DNA of 64,000 bases from Sepioteuthis lessoniana (Eukaryota; Mollusca; Cephalopoda; Myopsida; Loliginidae), in the NCBI GenBank assembly GCA_963585895.1, contig OY757907.1, positions 111,080,502 to 111,144,501 of the forward strand. The letters are read 5' to 3'. Positions 11,051 to 22,206 of this stretch are shown here, one piece after another. The notes below the pieces were generated by a model that did not search any database, had not been told where the DNA came from, and worked only from the letters and a program-made list of their open reading frames with translations. Both the position numbers and the translations under genes were made by a program. How positions within the stretch are numbered: position 1 is the stretch's first letter; the number at the start of each line of letters is the position of its first letter.

Positions 11051-12100
11051 TAAAATACTTTGTACTGATATTTTTTTTAACTCAGAAAATACTAACCAAC
11101 CTTTTTCTAAATGTCAGAATATTCTAATAATAAAGATGAAAAATTTTGAAGAATAGTTACATTTTTTTATAAGTATTTATATTATATTAAGCTTGTATTT
11201 TAAAAAAAATTGTCAATTATTAAATTTGACTAAAAAGAAAATCAAAGTCAAAATAAGTGATAAAAAGGATTTACAAATCTTCTAAATAATAGAAATCAAT
11301 AACAATGTTACTAACAGATGAAACAGTTATAAGGATGGTATTGACAAAATTGATGAAGTGGATGGGTTTATAAGTCTGTTTTACACTTTATTATAATTAA
11401 TTGTTCTCATATGGTAATGAATCTGGTATGAATAACCAAGCTTTTATGAGAGACCATCTTTTGTTATCATCTTCAATATACATTGTTCCTTATTGTCAGA
11501 AATAAGGACCTGATTAATTTGAAGAAAAAAAAAGCAACATAAATCAAAACAATGAAGGAAAATACATGTCAAAATTAATAATGGTAATATTAAGCATTCA
11601 TTTTATTCTAATATAAAACTGCAAGTATATGAAAGCTTTCTTTTGAGCAGAATTACTCCATATAATACCTTGGTGATTATATATATATATCTCACACATA
11701 CATAAATTAATGAACTGTTGATTATAAAACATACTTTTTAATACATCCCACTGAAAATAAGAGGCAGAAATAAATAATAGCAACAATGGCTATGTTTGTA
11801 ATTGTGTTAATAGGATGCCTTGTGTGAGGTTGTCTCAAAAAATGATTACTTTTTAAAATTACAGAGTTCAGTTTTCTACATAGAGCCTTGTACCAGCCTA
11901 AGTTAAACTTAGTAATTACATATGACAATGAAAGGACAGGATTTATAATATACTATAGAAAATATATTTAGTTTGTTTTTTGTGTCCACGAATAATTGTT
12001 TCTTGTTATTTATGTTATTGTAATACAATGATCTGATCCTCTAATTTGTATTCTCAATGTACAAAGAGTTTGTAGACATGAATCCACAAACAATCTACCT

Positions 12101-12141
<41 letters not shown>

Positions 12142-12239
12142 GAAAATCCAGACAATATATATATGTATGTGTCTCTCAAATCAGCACCTTGCTGCTTTTA
12201 CCTGTCAGGTATTTTTCTCCATTATCATCAAGAGAAATG
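11051..12239. other. Unassigned AT-rich sequence with poly(A) run
   Basis: No gene recognised. An uninterrupted run of about 30 A lies at 12103-12132, followed by A-rich sequence. It has no recognisable retrocopy in front of it. Confidence 0.4.
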
Positions 12240-13012
12240 AGGCAGCTGGGTCTAAATAAATTTTCACATTGGAAAGATCTAAAAATTAAAATTTGCAATA
12301 GAAAAATTTAAAGTACTACATATTGGATCCTGAAACATTTAAATTGAAGATAAATTAAATAAAGAAATCAAAAAAGTTAAAAAGTCAAATAATCTTAGGG
12401 TCAGCTTTGATGATCAATTTATAGCTTAACGTTTAATTTTGTCTATTGTATAGAGGGCAAAATGGAATGATTGGCTGGATGGTTAGAAATTTTATTTCAA
12501 GGTAGACAAATGTCTTAAAAATGTATAAAATCCTAATAAGACCTCATAGATAATATTGTACTCAGGACTGGGCTCCAATGTAGAGACATGGAAATTGGAG
12601 TGTAATAAAGAGCTTATTGGGTATGCAAAGAGTGATAAAAATAATAAAAGAAGAATAGGTTACGGTTACAAGGAGAAAGTAGAGAAATCAGGATTAAGTA
12701 ATTTACAAGAAAGAAGAATGAGAGCTAATCTAATTCAAATTTTGAAAATCATGAAATTTCAAATTAAAGTAGATATTTTTCAATATTTATCTAACTGGAA
12801 ATTTTCTGTCAATACAGATTTCAAAAACAAAGTCTATTAAGCAATTAGAATTTTCTGCTAATCGAATAATATATTTTTGAAATGAATCACCTAATCAGAT
12901 CAAAATCAGTAAGAGCATAAAAAACTTGAAGATCAAATTGGATGGTTTTGAAAAAAATGGTAAAAAGGAATTTAAGAGGTCATTTTTAGAAACTATCTGA
13001 TTTAATACTTAA
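12240..13012 (+). pseudogene. Decayed CR1-like LINE, C-terminal reverse transcriptase region
   Basis: Conceptual translation in shifting frames gives, in order, blocks typical of the end of CR1/L2-type LINE polyproteins: FAIEKFKVLHIGS (about 12288-12330), RGQNGMIGWMVRNFISR (about 12453-12505), MYKILIRPH (12521-12547), RHGNW (about 12585), SNLQERRMRANLIQILKI (about 12697-12750), FSANRIIYF (about 12852-12880) and LRGHF near 12975-12988 before KLSD. At least four frame changes and several stops interrupt them. The product would have been the RNA-templated DNA polymerase of a non-LTR element, here the thumb and C-terminal part only. No 5' part, endonuclease or catalytic FADD block is present. Clade assignment rests on remembered motif style. 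It is much more decayed than the other LINE fragments. Confidence 0.75.
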
Positions 13013-13172
13013 AAAAAATTTAATCTGTATATAGATATTTCATAATTATTCCATAAGTTCTGTTCAAAACATTCTTTTTTTTTTTTATTTTAAAAGGTCA
13101 ATATGAGAAGATTATTAACTTTGGAGATGCTCAAAGAGGTTAAACAAAAGAAAATGTGTCCTAAAAAAAGGT

Positions 13173-13241
<69 letters not shown>

Positions 13242-13242
13242 A
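13173..13242. repeat. (AT)n(GT)n microsatellite
   Basis: About 24 AT units followed directly by about 9 GT units. Confidence 0.95.
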
Positions 13243-13694
13243 TTTATATATACAATGAATATAGATCTAGAATTCTAACAGTTAAATACTTATGAAAATA
13301 CATGCAGTTTATGAGCAAAATAAGAACAATTATAACTGTGATCCATGATCATATTAATGCTTATATTATGGAAGGAGTGAACGATTATAATTGACATTTC
13401 ATAGTTATTCCCATTGTCTTAGGAATTGAGATGATTAAAAATAACTTTTACATTGAAAATCAGACTTGAAATTGCTTTGGGTTATTATCACATATATATC
13501 CATACAAACATCATGAGGATTTATATATATGTTTGACAATCAGTTTGTTGATGATCATTAAGGCAAAGCTTAGCAAATGAACTACACAACTGATTTATTT
13601 ACAGAATTGGATTCTTGTATAGGACCAGTTACACATTTTTGAGATGAGCTGATAGCAAAAGAAGGGCACCAATGTATCAAAGATTCTCCACTCA

Positions 13695-13880
13695 CAGCTT
13701 TTAAATTCAGAGTTTTTCCTTCTAGCCTGGTTTGTTCACCAAGGCTAAGAGCTATGTCTGTCAGCTATTTTTTAATAGAAGAGATGGATTTATGCCTTTC
13801 TCAAGGGCATTAACACAGAGAGAAATGTAAATATCCTAATCTAGGATTTGAACTCATGAGTCCATTTCATATAACTTATA
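13695..13880 (-). mobile_element. SINE-B, diverged reverse copy
   Basis: The plus strand shows TTAAATTCAGAGTTTTTCCT, CACCAAGGCTAAGAGC, GGATTTATGCCTTTCTCAAG and the B-box complement AGGATTTGAACTCATG, in SINE-B order. The 3' tail and the outer head are missing. Confidence 0.65.
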
Positions 13881-13904
13881 CAAGTGCATTATATATATAT
13901 ATAT

Positions 13905-14041
13905 AGCCATTCACAGCGACAGTTTTGTTGTATCACCACTCTTCAGGGTGGTTAGACATGCAAGACACTTCTGGCAGGGATTGAAACCCACATAACTTTA
14001 CGCTAGACTTGATATCTTACCACTCAGCCAGTTATAATGCA
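13905..14041 (-). mobile_element. SINE-F, single tRNA-derived element
   Basis: Read on the reverse strand it starts AACTGGCTGAGTGGTAAGAT (A-box-like), then GGGTTTCAATCCCTGCC (B-box-like) at tRNA spacing, then a body with CCACCCTGAAGAGTGGTG. No second copy is in the window, so its 3' boundary is a guess. It could also be an isolated tRNA pseudogene. Confidence 0.5.
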
Positions 14042-14087
14042 TTTTTTGAATTAGCTTTGTTTTTTTTGGTTTTTTTTACAATTTTAC

Positions 14088-14298
14088 AACCAAGAAACTC
14101 CCTTTCCAATAGCTACAACACTGAGGTGTAGAGGAGGGTGCTCCTTTTTTACTTAGATTGATCCACTTACCCTTGATATCTACCTTGCTGAGTGAGTACT
14201 AAGTATTTTTTGAGTCTTTGGTATGACTCTACCTGGGATTGAACCCAGGTCTCCCAGATCACTGGCAAACACTCAAACTATAATGCCAATGGGCCGGT
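14088..14298 (-). mobile_element. SINE-C reverse copy
   Basis: The plus strand shows CTCCCTTTCCAATAGCTACA, GATCCACTTACCCTTGATAT, then GGGATTGAACCCAGGTCTCC (B-box complement) and CCAATGGGCCGG. It is immediately followed by an AT microsatellite. Confidence 0.85.
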
Positions 14299-14394
14299 AT
14301 ATATATATATATATTTATTTATTTAAGGGAGCTAAAAGTAGGTGCACAATATGTTCCATTAGGTTATCATATAATGTCCGTCTACTTTTGGCTC

Positions 14395-14428
<34 letters not shown>

Positions 14429-14934
14429 ATACTCACACATGTTAGTATGATCCTGTCGTTTAAGTTGGGAACTATTTATGGATCAGCACTGAATAGTTTT
14501 TTCTCTCATTAACTTTTATACTTGTGATTCAATCACAAAGCTTGTTCTTCCTTTTATAGTTTTTTTTCTTTCTAATATGTTTACTTTCTTCTTTCCTTTC
14601 TATTCCCATCAATTCAAATAATGTCTTGTTACCATGACAATGAAATTTCTTATTAGTCACGTGGAAATATAACAAATGAGAATAGAAATCATTTCAAATT
14701 ACTGGAAAAAATCTAAGTGCGCATATGATGAGCAGCAGAGCAATATTAAAACTAAAATAATTTTTGGCTCAATTCTGTTTGTTTTGTCTTGTTTAAAGTG
14801 AAATAGAAAAAATTCTCATATTTTATGAGTGGTATTTGATTATATATATATATATATATATATATACATACACACACACACACTCTTTTTGTGCTATATA
14901 TCTATCTATATATATTCCTTTATACATGGATTTC

Positions 14935-14985
<51 letters not shown>

Positions 14986-15140
14986 TTTTTTTCTTTATTG
15001 TGCTATATATACATACAGGCACAAACACTTTTTTTATTCATGCTATACATAACTTTTTTATCAGGTTATATATATGTGTGTGCACGTGTGTATTTAGCTC
15101 AGTCTTATATATATATATGTATATATATATATTCCTTTTT
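14299..15140. repeat. Cluster of AT / GT / AC microsatellites
   Basis: Runs of AT occur near 14300, 14397-14421, 14843-14868 (then AC), 14940-14982 and 15104-15131. The open frames rich in Ile/Tyr (IYIYIY) in this stretch are microsatellite translations. Confidence 0.9.
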
Positions 15141-16009
15141 AATGAGCAATATATTTGTATTTTTTAAGTAAGTGATACATAGTTTGTTTTCGGTTGAGCG
15201 AGATATATATCTCCATTCATATACACTATCGTCAACCCTGCTTTTTCATTATTTTCAGTACTTTTGATTGATAGTCTAATTACTTTTCTTAATTACGATC
15301 CCAACAATAATAAACACAAAAAGTGCATCTGATAACAATCTGGCAATGAAACAGGAAATAGTAAACTTAAATCCACCATCGAGTCATTGGTTATTTGTTT
15401 GAGTCCATTGAGAAGAAACAATATCAGGCTGATGGAAAACATTTCCGCAGAATAGTACACAACCTCCTTACTGTGGTCTGTACCCCGCCCCACCGCTGGA
15501 ATTCAACACAGCATTGTAAATAAATGTTCCTAAAAATTCTCCCTCTCACTCTTTCCCTGGTCTTTTCTAAATAATCTACTGCTCCCCTTGTCAAGTAGAC
15601 TGAACCTGGAAATAGATGAGTCTGGAATCGTCACAGAAGCTGAACTTCATTTCAATCATTAATTATAAGACTCTCTTGTCCAATAAAGCACTGGTCAGAC
15701 TCGACAATGGCTTGAATCAATTAACATCAATTCGTTTGACATTTGGACCCATTCATGGCTGGGTTGTAATCACCGGAGACTTTTCTTTGGAGGCACTCGT
15801 CTTCGTTTTGGCAGACAATGAGCAATCAATGGAAAGGAGGAGTTGAAAGCTTTGAGGGATTTGTTCCTGGCAGATGGTATTTAAATCTAATAGAGATTTT
15901 AATCTTTTTCAGGATTTAGCAAGAAGTAAGAGGCAGAAAGTTCTACATCTTGGCTAGCTTTTAAGTTTATGTTGGACATTGAGCATATGTAGATATTTGT
16001 TGGCACCGA
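15141..16009. other. Unassigned, slightly GC-richer sequence
   Basis: 15280-15860 is less AT-rich than its surroundings and contains open frames on both strands (15616-15846 plus, 76 codons; 15293-15493 minus, 66 codons). Neither shows a family I recognise. It may be a decayed element or a conserved noncoding block. Confidence 0.3.
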
Positions 16010-16066
16010 TATTTGGCGCAAGGCCAGATTCCTAGAGCACTCAGTGAGGATCTGAACTCAGAAAAT
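16010..16066 (-). repeat. SINE-D fragment
   Basis: TTTGGCGCAAGGCCAGATTC followed by GCACTCAGTGAGGATCTGAA matches the SINE-D body and the start of the head in reverse orientation, with many changes. Confidence 0.45.
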
Positions 16067-16256
16067 GCCAAGGTAATTTTCTTACAACCTACAAATAATC
16101 TATCCACATTTCACTACGGCTATAATTAATCCATTTTACTTTTTATCATAATTTCTTTATCATACATGAACATGCAGCCAGAGCTCATAAGAGGTAAATC
16201 GTTTTCCGAGAAGAGCTCAAATTTTGGTCAAGGTTGAAATCGTCGTATTATAAGTA

Positions 16257-16513
16257 AGTAAAGTTGGCGACCGTTGTAGAGAGCGACCAGAAGGCTCTCT
16301 TTTCAATAGCTACCACATCAAGATGTAGGGGAGGGCGCTACTCCTTTCCCTGGATTGCTCCACTTTACCCTTGATACGTACCTTATATTGCTGAGTGTTA
16401 AGCAAGTAGGTATCAAGTACCATTTAAAAAGTCTTTGGTATGACGCGACCTTGGATTGAACCCAGGTCTCCCGGACGATTGGTGAACTCTCTACCCACTA
16501 GGCTAATGATCCG
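16257..16513 (-). mobile_element. SINE-C, near full length
   Basis: From AAAGTTGGCGACCGTTGTAG at the left (3' end complement), through CAATAGCTACCACATCAAG, GATTGCTCCACTTTACCCTT, TTGAACCCAGGTCTCC, to CCACTAGGCTAATGATCCGG (head complement). A transcript would start with CCGGATCATTAGCCTAGTGG. Confidence 0.9.
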
Positions 16514-16603
16514 GTTTATTTGTATTGTAAAATGAGATATTCTATTGTTATCGTCATACTAACATAAGAACTAAATTTTTTTTACCATCAGTATTGAGAT
16601 CAG

Positions 16604-16672
16604 GTTAGGTTGGTTGGGTTTTATGGCATTTCAACCATTGTAGGTTATTTAATGCCAAATCCTGTCTGTCTG

Positions 16673-16703
<31 letters not shown>

Positions 16704-17402
16704 TTTGAATAAATATGATTTGTAAACATTTTGTTGATAACATTTTTAAATGAGCCAGAGCTCACTTGTTTGCATACTGTCAAATGGTTCAACATATGAT
16801 TTCGAGGTCAACAGTTTATTGGTAATCTTATTTTTAAATGAATCAGAGGTAATTTGTTTGCACGGAAGTATTACTCTTGTTTGCACATGGTTCCAAATAT
16901 TTTAACTCAACTAGTTCTATTTAGTATTCATCATTTTTTTGCACTCAAATAGTTTTAAATATTGCAGTCTAACATCAATAGTTTTATTTGCACACAGTTA
17001 AATGGATTCAATCATTGCTACGTAAATCTAAGAATTCAATTTAGCTACACGGTTAAAGGGTTTCAAATATTGCAAATCAACATTAGTAGTTCTATTTAAC
17101 ATTACTGATTCATTTCAAACAGTTCTGCTTCTAACAATTCAATTTAACAAAAGTCATTTTTTGAACAAAGTTTAGAAGTTCTATTTGGTCTATAGATGGG
17201 AACCTAAAAAGGTGCTACCACTCTGGGTCAGAGTGAATCTGAAAGCGATGGCAAGGAATGGTTACTCAGAGCTGGAGCCTCACCATCAGATTATTTAATG
17301 TCATTCCTAGGACACTCGTTAGGAGTGGGGGGTCTTAATCCTCTGCAGAGGTCTAGTCGGTGTGTTCTACCGCCTCAGTGATCAAGTTGCTAATACACAA
17401 GG
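16604..17402 (-). mobile_element. Family G repeat, longest copy (about 800 bp)
   Basis: The left end holds the shared module TTTTATGGCATTTCAACC then GGTTATTTAATGCCAAATC. A (CT)n(AT)n microsatellite sits just inside it (16667-16702). The middle has about five to seven diverged internal subrepeats with the core TTTGCACACAGTTAAATGG. The right end keeps GGTGCTACCACTCTGGGTCA, CACCATCAGATTATTTAATG, ACACTCGTTAGG and GTCGGTGTGTTCTACCG. Read in reverse the right end is the tRNA-like head, so the element is on the minus strand. Confidence 0.8.
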
Positions 17403-17629
17403 AAAAGTTTAATGATTGAGTTTTTCTATACCAAGAGGTTAGGGAATCATGTTCATCGGACTGCATATTTACATTTTTTTATGTAGTTTCATAAGAGGCT
17501 ATTTTGCACTTGGTCCTATTGTAATACTAGTTTTTAAACTGATATATTTGACCCACAAAAGGGACCCAAACAAGTACAAGTAGACCTATGAGTAACGGTA
17601 ATTTAAGGGTTTATTTATCTCTGACTCCC
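17403..17629. other. Unassigned sequence
   Basis: Nothing recognised. Confidence 0.3.
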
Positions 17630-17905
17630 ACTAGACAGGACTTGACACAAGGTCAATGACCCGAAGTTCGGCTTAAAGCGGGGATTAGGGGGAAGTCAGG
17701 CACGAGCTGAAGGCTCACTTAGTGCTATGTGAGCCTGATGAGCCGAGCTGGACATGGAGCCAAGCATGGGTCCAGGCACGATTATAGCTTAAACTGGACA
17801 ATGAGGTCCAATGCTATACTTGCTGGTCAATGGCCGTTGCGCGCCCGCCCACCCAAAAGGCTGACTGGTACGCAAGGTAATGGCAATGCAGGGGTACTCA
17901 ACACT
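17630..17905. other. GC-rich patch with SINE-B-like and G-like edges
   Basis: GC content is clearly above the surroundings. The left part (GACAGGACTTGACACAAGGT) resembles the reverse complement of the SINE-B tail. The right part (GGTAATGGCAATGCAGGGGT) resembles the G block GCGATGGCAATGAAGGGGT. The middle, with AGCCGAGCTGGACATGGAGC, is unmatched. Confidence 0.4.
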
Positions 17906-18229
17906 TAGCAGATTTCCAAAACTGTAGTCAACATCAGCTGTAGTTTACTGTCACTACTAAGAGACTCCTTTTATTTATTTATTTTTTGGAGTGGTGGGGG
18001 TGCTTAGACCACTGTAGGAAATACTCTGAGTGTATTCTAAGCCTTGTCGATAGGGCATTTACAAAATTGAGTAATCTATTTCATGTGATCAAACTGTCTT
18101 GATAAAAACAGCTGGAGTTTGTAATTTTAAAGCATTTTCATCTACTTAGATTCTTTTGAGCTTACATAAAAATAGCTCTTTATTTTGGTTTCTTGGTACT
18201 TTGGACACTTCAGTAATACCCAGTTGATG

Positions 18230-18542
18230 GACTTCTTAGACCTAAGTGGTGTAATGATTATCGTCGTAGGATATTGACACGGCGACACGAGTTCAAATCT
18301 TGGACGAGGCTGATTATATTTTACATAGCACTAATACCCTTGGGAAAGGCATGAATCCAATTATTCTCCTTCCAGTTATAGGTAAATAGTAGGGCAGACT
18401 GGGTTCTTTAGCCTTGGTTTGGCAACCAGTCTAGGAGAAGGAAAATTGAATTGAAACCTGTTGAAGTTCGCTTAAAATTGACCTTGTGTCACATGTTACC
18501 CGTACAGAGGGGTTGGATAAATACAGACTTCTTAGACCTAAG
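18230..18542 (+). mobile_element. SINE-B with perfect 17 bp target duplication
   Basis: Element 18247-18525, flanked by identical GACTTCTTAGACCTAAG at 18230-18246 and 18526-18542. It carries TGGTGTAATGATTATCGTCG, GAGTTCAAATCTTGGACGAG, ATAGCACTAATACCCTTGGG, AGGTAAATAGTAGGGCAGAC, and the tail ACCTTGTGTCACATGTTACC. The first few head bases are missing. The perfect duplication marks a fairly recent insertion. Confidence 0.95.
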
Positions 18543-19475
18543 ACATCAAAACTAAACTAATTCTGGGTCATGGAGACCTAATACTTACAGCATAGTTCAT
18601 TTCAATGATACCCACAAAGTTATAAAAGAGAAAATCACCCACGAGTTATAAAAGAGAAAATCAAAAATCAAAACATTAGGATATATGCAAAGAAACTTAC
18701 AACTGAAAAAAAAAATCATGTCACAAAATGAATGAATAAAAGAACTACTGTTTCACAATTACAAGAATTTTAACAAAAGAGAAAAATGATTTAATTGAAT
18801 GAAACTGGCTGGATTTTGTCTCATGGGAATGTCCAACAAACATATTGAAAAAAAAAAAGAAAAAAAAAAACAAACCTTAACTCATTCAGGACAAATGTTA
18901 TACAAACAAAATTCTGAACACTGACGCCAAGCTGACTAGACCTTGGCTGGCCAATCTTTTGCTACATTACAAAGACTGTCCCACTGACCAGGAAATAGGC
19001 CATAGAACAAAGGGGTGGGGTTCTTTATGGAAAGTAAAGAGACTCGAGTTGTCAGGTCAAGAAAATAGTGCATAATAATAATGTAATGATCGGTTTGTTT
19101 TGGAAGTATTCTTCATTGGTGGTGAAAGGTGTGGAGAGAAATGCTGATGTCAGAGAGGAGACAAGTTGACAAGATAGAAACTTGGGGGTTATGTAGATCT
19201 TTAAGTGCCAGGGAAAAGGTTACAAGGAAGAGATGTCAGCTGAGTATGAAAAAAAATGCTTTAAAGAATGGTTAGTGGGAGAAAACGATATATTCACTAT
19301 TTTTGTGAGTAGTTGAAGAAAATTTTTCCAATCCAGTGTTTATATATTTTTTTCAGAGAAAAGAATTTGAAAATTTAACTAAAATATTAACAAAAAAAAA
19401 AATTAAAAAAATACAAAAAACAAATTTAACTACTTAGAATTAACTAATAAATTATATGGAGAGAGAGGGAGAGTT
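18543..19475. other. Unassigned sequence
   Basis: It contains a short tandem duplication at about 18611-18663 (GTTATAAAAGAGAAAATCA twice) and poly(A) runs near 18848-18870. No gene was seen. Confidence 0.4.
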
Positions 19476-19622
19476 TGCGTTTTGTTTAGCGGCATCCCAA
19501 CCTCTGTAGGTCATTTAATAACAAGAAAAGTTAGATCACTTTTGTCTTCTATGTGGGTTTTAGAGTTTAGAGTATGGGTTTTGGGTAGTATTTTACTATA
19601 TTTGGCCAGATATTGGTGTAAA
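19476..19622 (-). repeat. Family H repeat, left part
   Basis: Starts with the shared module (TTTAGCGGCATCCCAACCTC, GTAGGTCATTTAAT), then GATCACTTTTGTCTTCTATG and TATTTGGCCAGATATTGGTG. The second copy at 25590-25999 aligns throughout. A LINE 3' tail begins directly after it. Strand follows the shared module's orientation in SINE-A. Confidence 0.6.
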
Positions 19623-20083
19623 TCATCATCATATCGCGCTGGTAGCACGGATATCCCTGACCCTCTCTCGCCACTCCTCCCTATCGTTCATCGCCCTAGG
19701 TAGGTCTTCAGGACAACATCCTGTATCCTCACATAGCTGCTGAATGTACGTTCGAGCTGGTCGTCCTGCTTTTGCGCGGCCATGTGTGGGGATCCATAAG
19801 AGTACATCTCTTATGAGTTCATCTCTGCTTCTCCAGCAGTGTCCTGCATGTCTGGATCGTCTAACTTGAATAGTTTTCGTGATAGGGGGCAGGTGGCCGT
19901 ACAGTTGGTGTCTTGTGGGGTGTTGCTACCAGGACTTGTTCAGGATTGCACGCAGCATTCTTGTGTAATTGCCATCTAGCTTCTTCTCCAGTCGTTTTGT
20001 TAGCGTCCATGTAGTGCATCCATATAGCAGTATCGATGTGACCGCTGCCTGGAAGAAACTGCGTTTCATTTTATCGGTTAGGT
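19623..20083 (-). pseudogene. LINE family L, 3' fragment 1
   Basis: Reverse translation gives the C-terminal part of a non-LTR retrotransposon polyprotein: LLYGCTTWTLTKR, LDGNYTRMLRAILNKSW, QLYGHLPPITKTIQV, RHAGHCWRSRDELIRDVLL, GRPARTYIQQL and WREERVRD-like terminal sequence, then a stop and a TGATGATGAT-type 3' tail. One in-frame TAG follows NKSW. It is truncated upstream in KMKRSFFQAA, so the polymerase catalytic core is absent. The five L fragments in this window are clearly one family. Its formal clade cannot be fixed from this end alone. Confidence 0.85.
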
Positions 20084-20105
20084 TTGGAAAACTCAAGTTG
20101 TTCAC

Positions 20106-20402
20106 TAATTTTGTTTGGTTAGTTTATTGGGCTTTATGGCACATCAACCCCTAAAGGCCATTCAATACCAAATCTTGCTTATACACATTAAACCTAATAT
20201 TTCCAAACGAATACTTAGTAGATAACATTCCCAAGAAGCCAAAGCCCAGCTGCCCGCACACAATCGAACGGCTCCAAGCACAACTTGATAACACTAACAA
20301 TTCAGTTTGTTTGCTCATAGTTAAATGGTTATACATATGATTTGTAAACATTTTGCTTATAACATTCTTAAACAAGCCCGAGCTTATGTTTTTATAGTTA
20401 AA
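20106..20402 (-). mobile_element. Family G, module end and internal subrepeats only
   Basis: TTGGGCTTTATGGCACATCA with CCATTCAATACCAAATC, then TTTCCAAACGAATA and one internal subrepeat (TTGTTTGCTCATAGTTAAAT). The tRNA-like end is missing. The same subtype occurs at 26050. Confidence 0.6.
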
Positions 20403-20890
20403 CGAGAGGGAGAGAGTGTAAAAATTAGAGGAGAGACAGCAAAAAAGTGAGAGGAGAGTGTGTAAAAAAGAGAGAGGGAGGGTGAGTTTAAAAATGAGAG
20501 TGCATGAAAAGGAGAGAGTGTGTCAAAAAAGAAAAACAGAAATCGATTAAGAGGAAACAAAAAGAGTTAAAAAAAAAAGCAAAGAAAAAATAGGGACAAT
20601 GTAAAAAGAGAATGCGAGAGAACTGAAAGTGATGGAAGAAATGAAAAAGAAAGGAAGAAAATATGACCCCCCCAAAAAAAAGCAAAGAAAAAAAATAGGG
20701 ACAATGTAAAAAGAGAATGCGAGAGAACTGAAAGTGAATGAAGAAATGAAAAAGAAAGGAAGAAAATGTGAAAAAAAAAAAAAACAACAAAAAAACAAAA
20801 ACAAAAAAAAAAAACAAAGAAAAAATAATCAAAGAAAAATATAAATAATAAAGATCGATAAAAATGAGAATGAAAAGAAAGTACACCATT
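20403..20890. repeat. A/G-rich low-complexity DNA with 103 bp tandem duplication
   Basis: After (GAGAGTGTAAAAA)-like units, a unit starting AGCAAAGAAAAAATAGGGAC is present at 20578 and again at 20681, a period of about 103 bp, with high identity between copies. Long reverse-strand frames rich in Phe/Ser/Leu are translations of this tract, not genes. Confidence 0.9.
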
Positions 20891-21645
20891 TCCTTCCTGT
20901 AAAAAGTTACTGTCCAATTCTACTAACACAATTTGCTATTATTTTATAACTGCACTCCCCTGTCTTATTCAGTCACTAAGCACAAAAGTTAGAAAATACA
21001 ATTGCCAAGTATAGAGCATCTTTTTTTCTTCTTCTTTTCCAAGGCCTGGCCATTAGGTTTTCCAAGGCTTCCTTACAAGAGAAGAAAACAAATGACTCAT
21101 TCTTTAGTTTCCCTCATGATGGAAATGGTCACATAAGGTTATTATCAAAAATAAAAGAAAGCAAAAAAAAAAAAAAGTAAAAGAAGCAACTGTTATGACC
21201 TCATTTGTGATCGGCTTTTTAAGGCTTCCTCTAGATTTCAACAATTAATATAGTCTGGCACAGTTTTGAATAAAAAGAAAGCCACAATTTAATAATACTT
21301 CCTCTTCTCTTCTCTATTCACCATTTTTTAAATTCCTTTTTGAAGGTTTTCACTTGGAAAGAATTCCTTGCTTCTCCAGCTCAATAAATGTACTCTTGAA
21401 GGCATTGTATATTTTCATATTGCATTTAGAGAGAGAACCTTCCCACCACCACCACCACCACCACCACACACACACAAATTGAAAAAAAAAAATCAAGTGT
21501 CTCACCAAACAAAAAAGGTTAAAAGTAAAACCTGTCCTCCATCCATCCGAATTCAGATGCTGACCAATATTGACCAGAAGCGTCTTCTACTCGACAAATA
21601 GCCTTCAGGCGGCGGAATTAAATGTTGATGTAATTTACAAAGCGA
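20891..21645. other. Unassigned sequence
   Basis: A small (CCA)n run lies at 21442-21466. No gene was seen. Confidence 0.4.
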
Positions 21646-21712
21646 TTTGCTTTGATGTGGCACAAGGCCGAATGAATGGGGCGCCCAATGAGACTCGAAC
21701 TTGTAAGTCAGT
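21646..21712 (-). repeat. SINE-D fragment
   Basis: TTGATGTGGCACAAGGCCGA and GGGGCGCCCAATGAGACTCG match the SINE-D body and B-box area in reverse. The outer head is missing. Confidence 0.65.
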
Positions 21713-21789
21713 AAATACGAATCTCAAAACTGTTTAAGATAAAAATTTAAATGGCTCTCTAAAGTTTCTTGCAATGAATGGTGACAGAC

Positions 21790-22116
21790 AACACCAATCA
21801 TCATCATGTCGTGCCACTAGCACGGATATCCCTGACCCTCTCTCGCCACTTCTCCCTATCATTCATCGCTTTTGGCAGGTCCTCAGGGCTACACCCCGTA
21901 TCCTCACATCGCTGCTGTATCTATGTTTGAGCTGGCCGTCCTGCTTTTGCTTGGCAATATGCGGGGGTCCATAAGAGTACATCACGGATGAGTTCGTCCT
22001 TGCTTCTCCAGCAGTGTCCTGCGTGTCTGGCTCGTCTAACTTGTATAGTTTTCGTGATGGGAGGCAAGTGGCCGTACAGCTGGTGTCTTGTGGGGTGTTG
22101 CCACGAGAACACCAAT
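21790..22116 (-). pseudogene. LINE family L, 3' fragment 2, with 9 bp target duplication
   Basis: Element 21799-22107, flanked by identical AACACCAAT at 21790-21798 and 22108-22116. The reverse strand reads QHPTRHQLYGHLPPITKTI, RHAGHCWRSKDELIRDVLL, KAGRPAQT, then a TAG where other copies have Tyr, then IQQRCEDTGCSPEDLPKAM and WRERVRDIRASGTT before the terminal TGA. The single stop is one base change. The 5' end is truncated, and the target duplication shows that truncation happened at insertion, as in target-primed reverse transcription. Confidence 0.9.
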
Positions 22117-22206
22117 AATGACATTTAAAATCCAGTATTCTAAGGTTGACACTTAAATCCTTTTATTTAAACACTAGAAGACATGTGAAATCTTTATGTT
22201 CATATG

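Noticed and set aside
14836..15171. Ile/Tyr-rich 111-codon frame
   Set aside because: It is the reading of AT-repeat microsatellites.
20488..20929. Phe/Ser/Leu-rich reverse-strand frames of 85-133 codons
   Set aside because: Translation of A/G-rich low-complexity DNA with a 103 bp tandem repeat; open in three frames.
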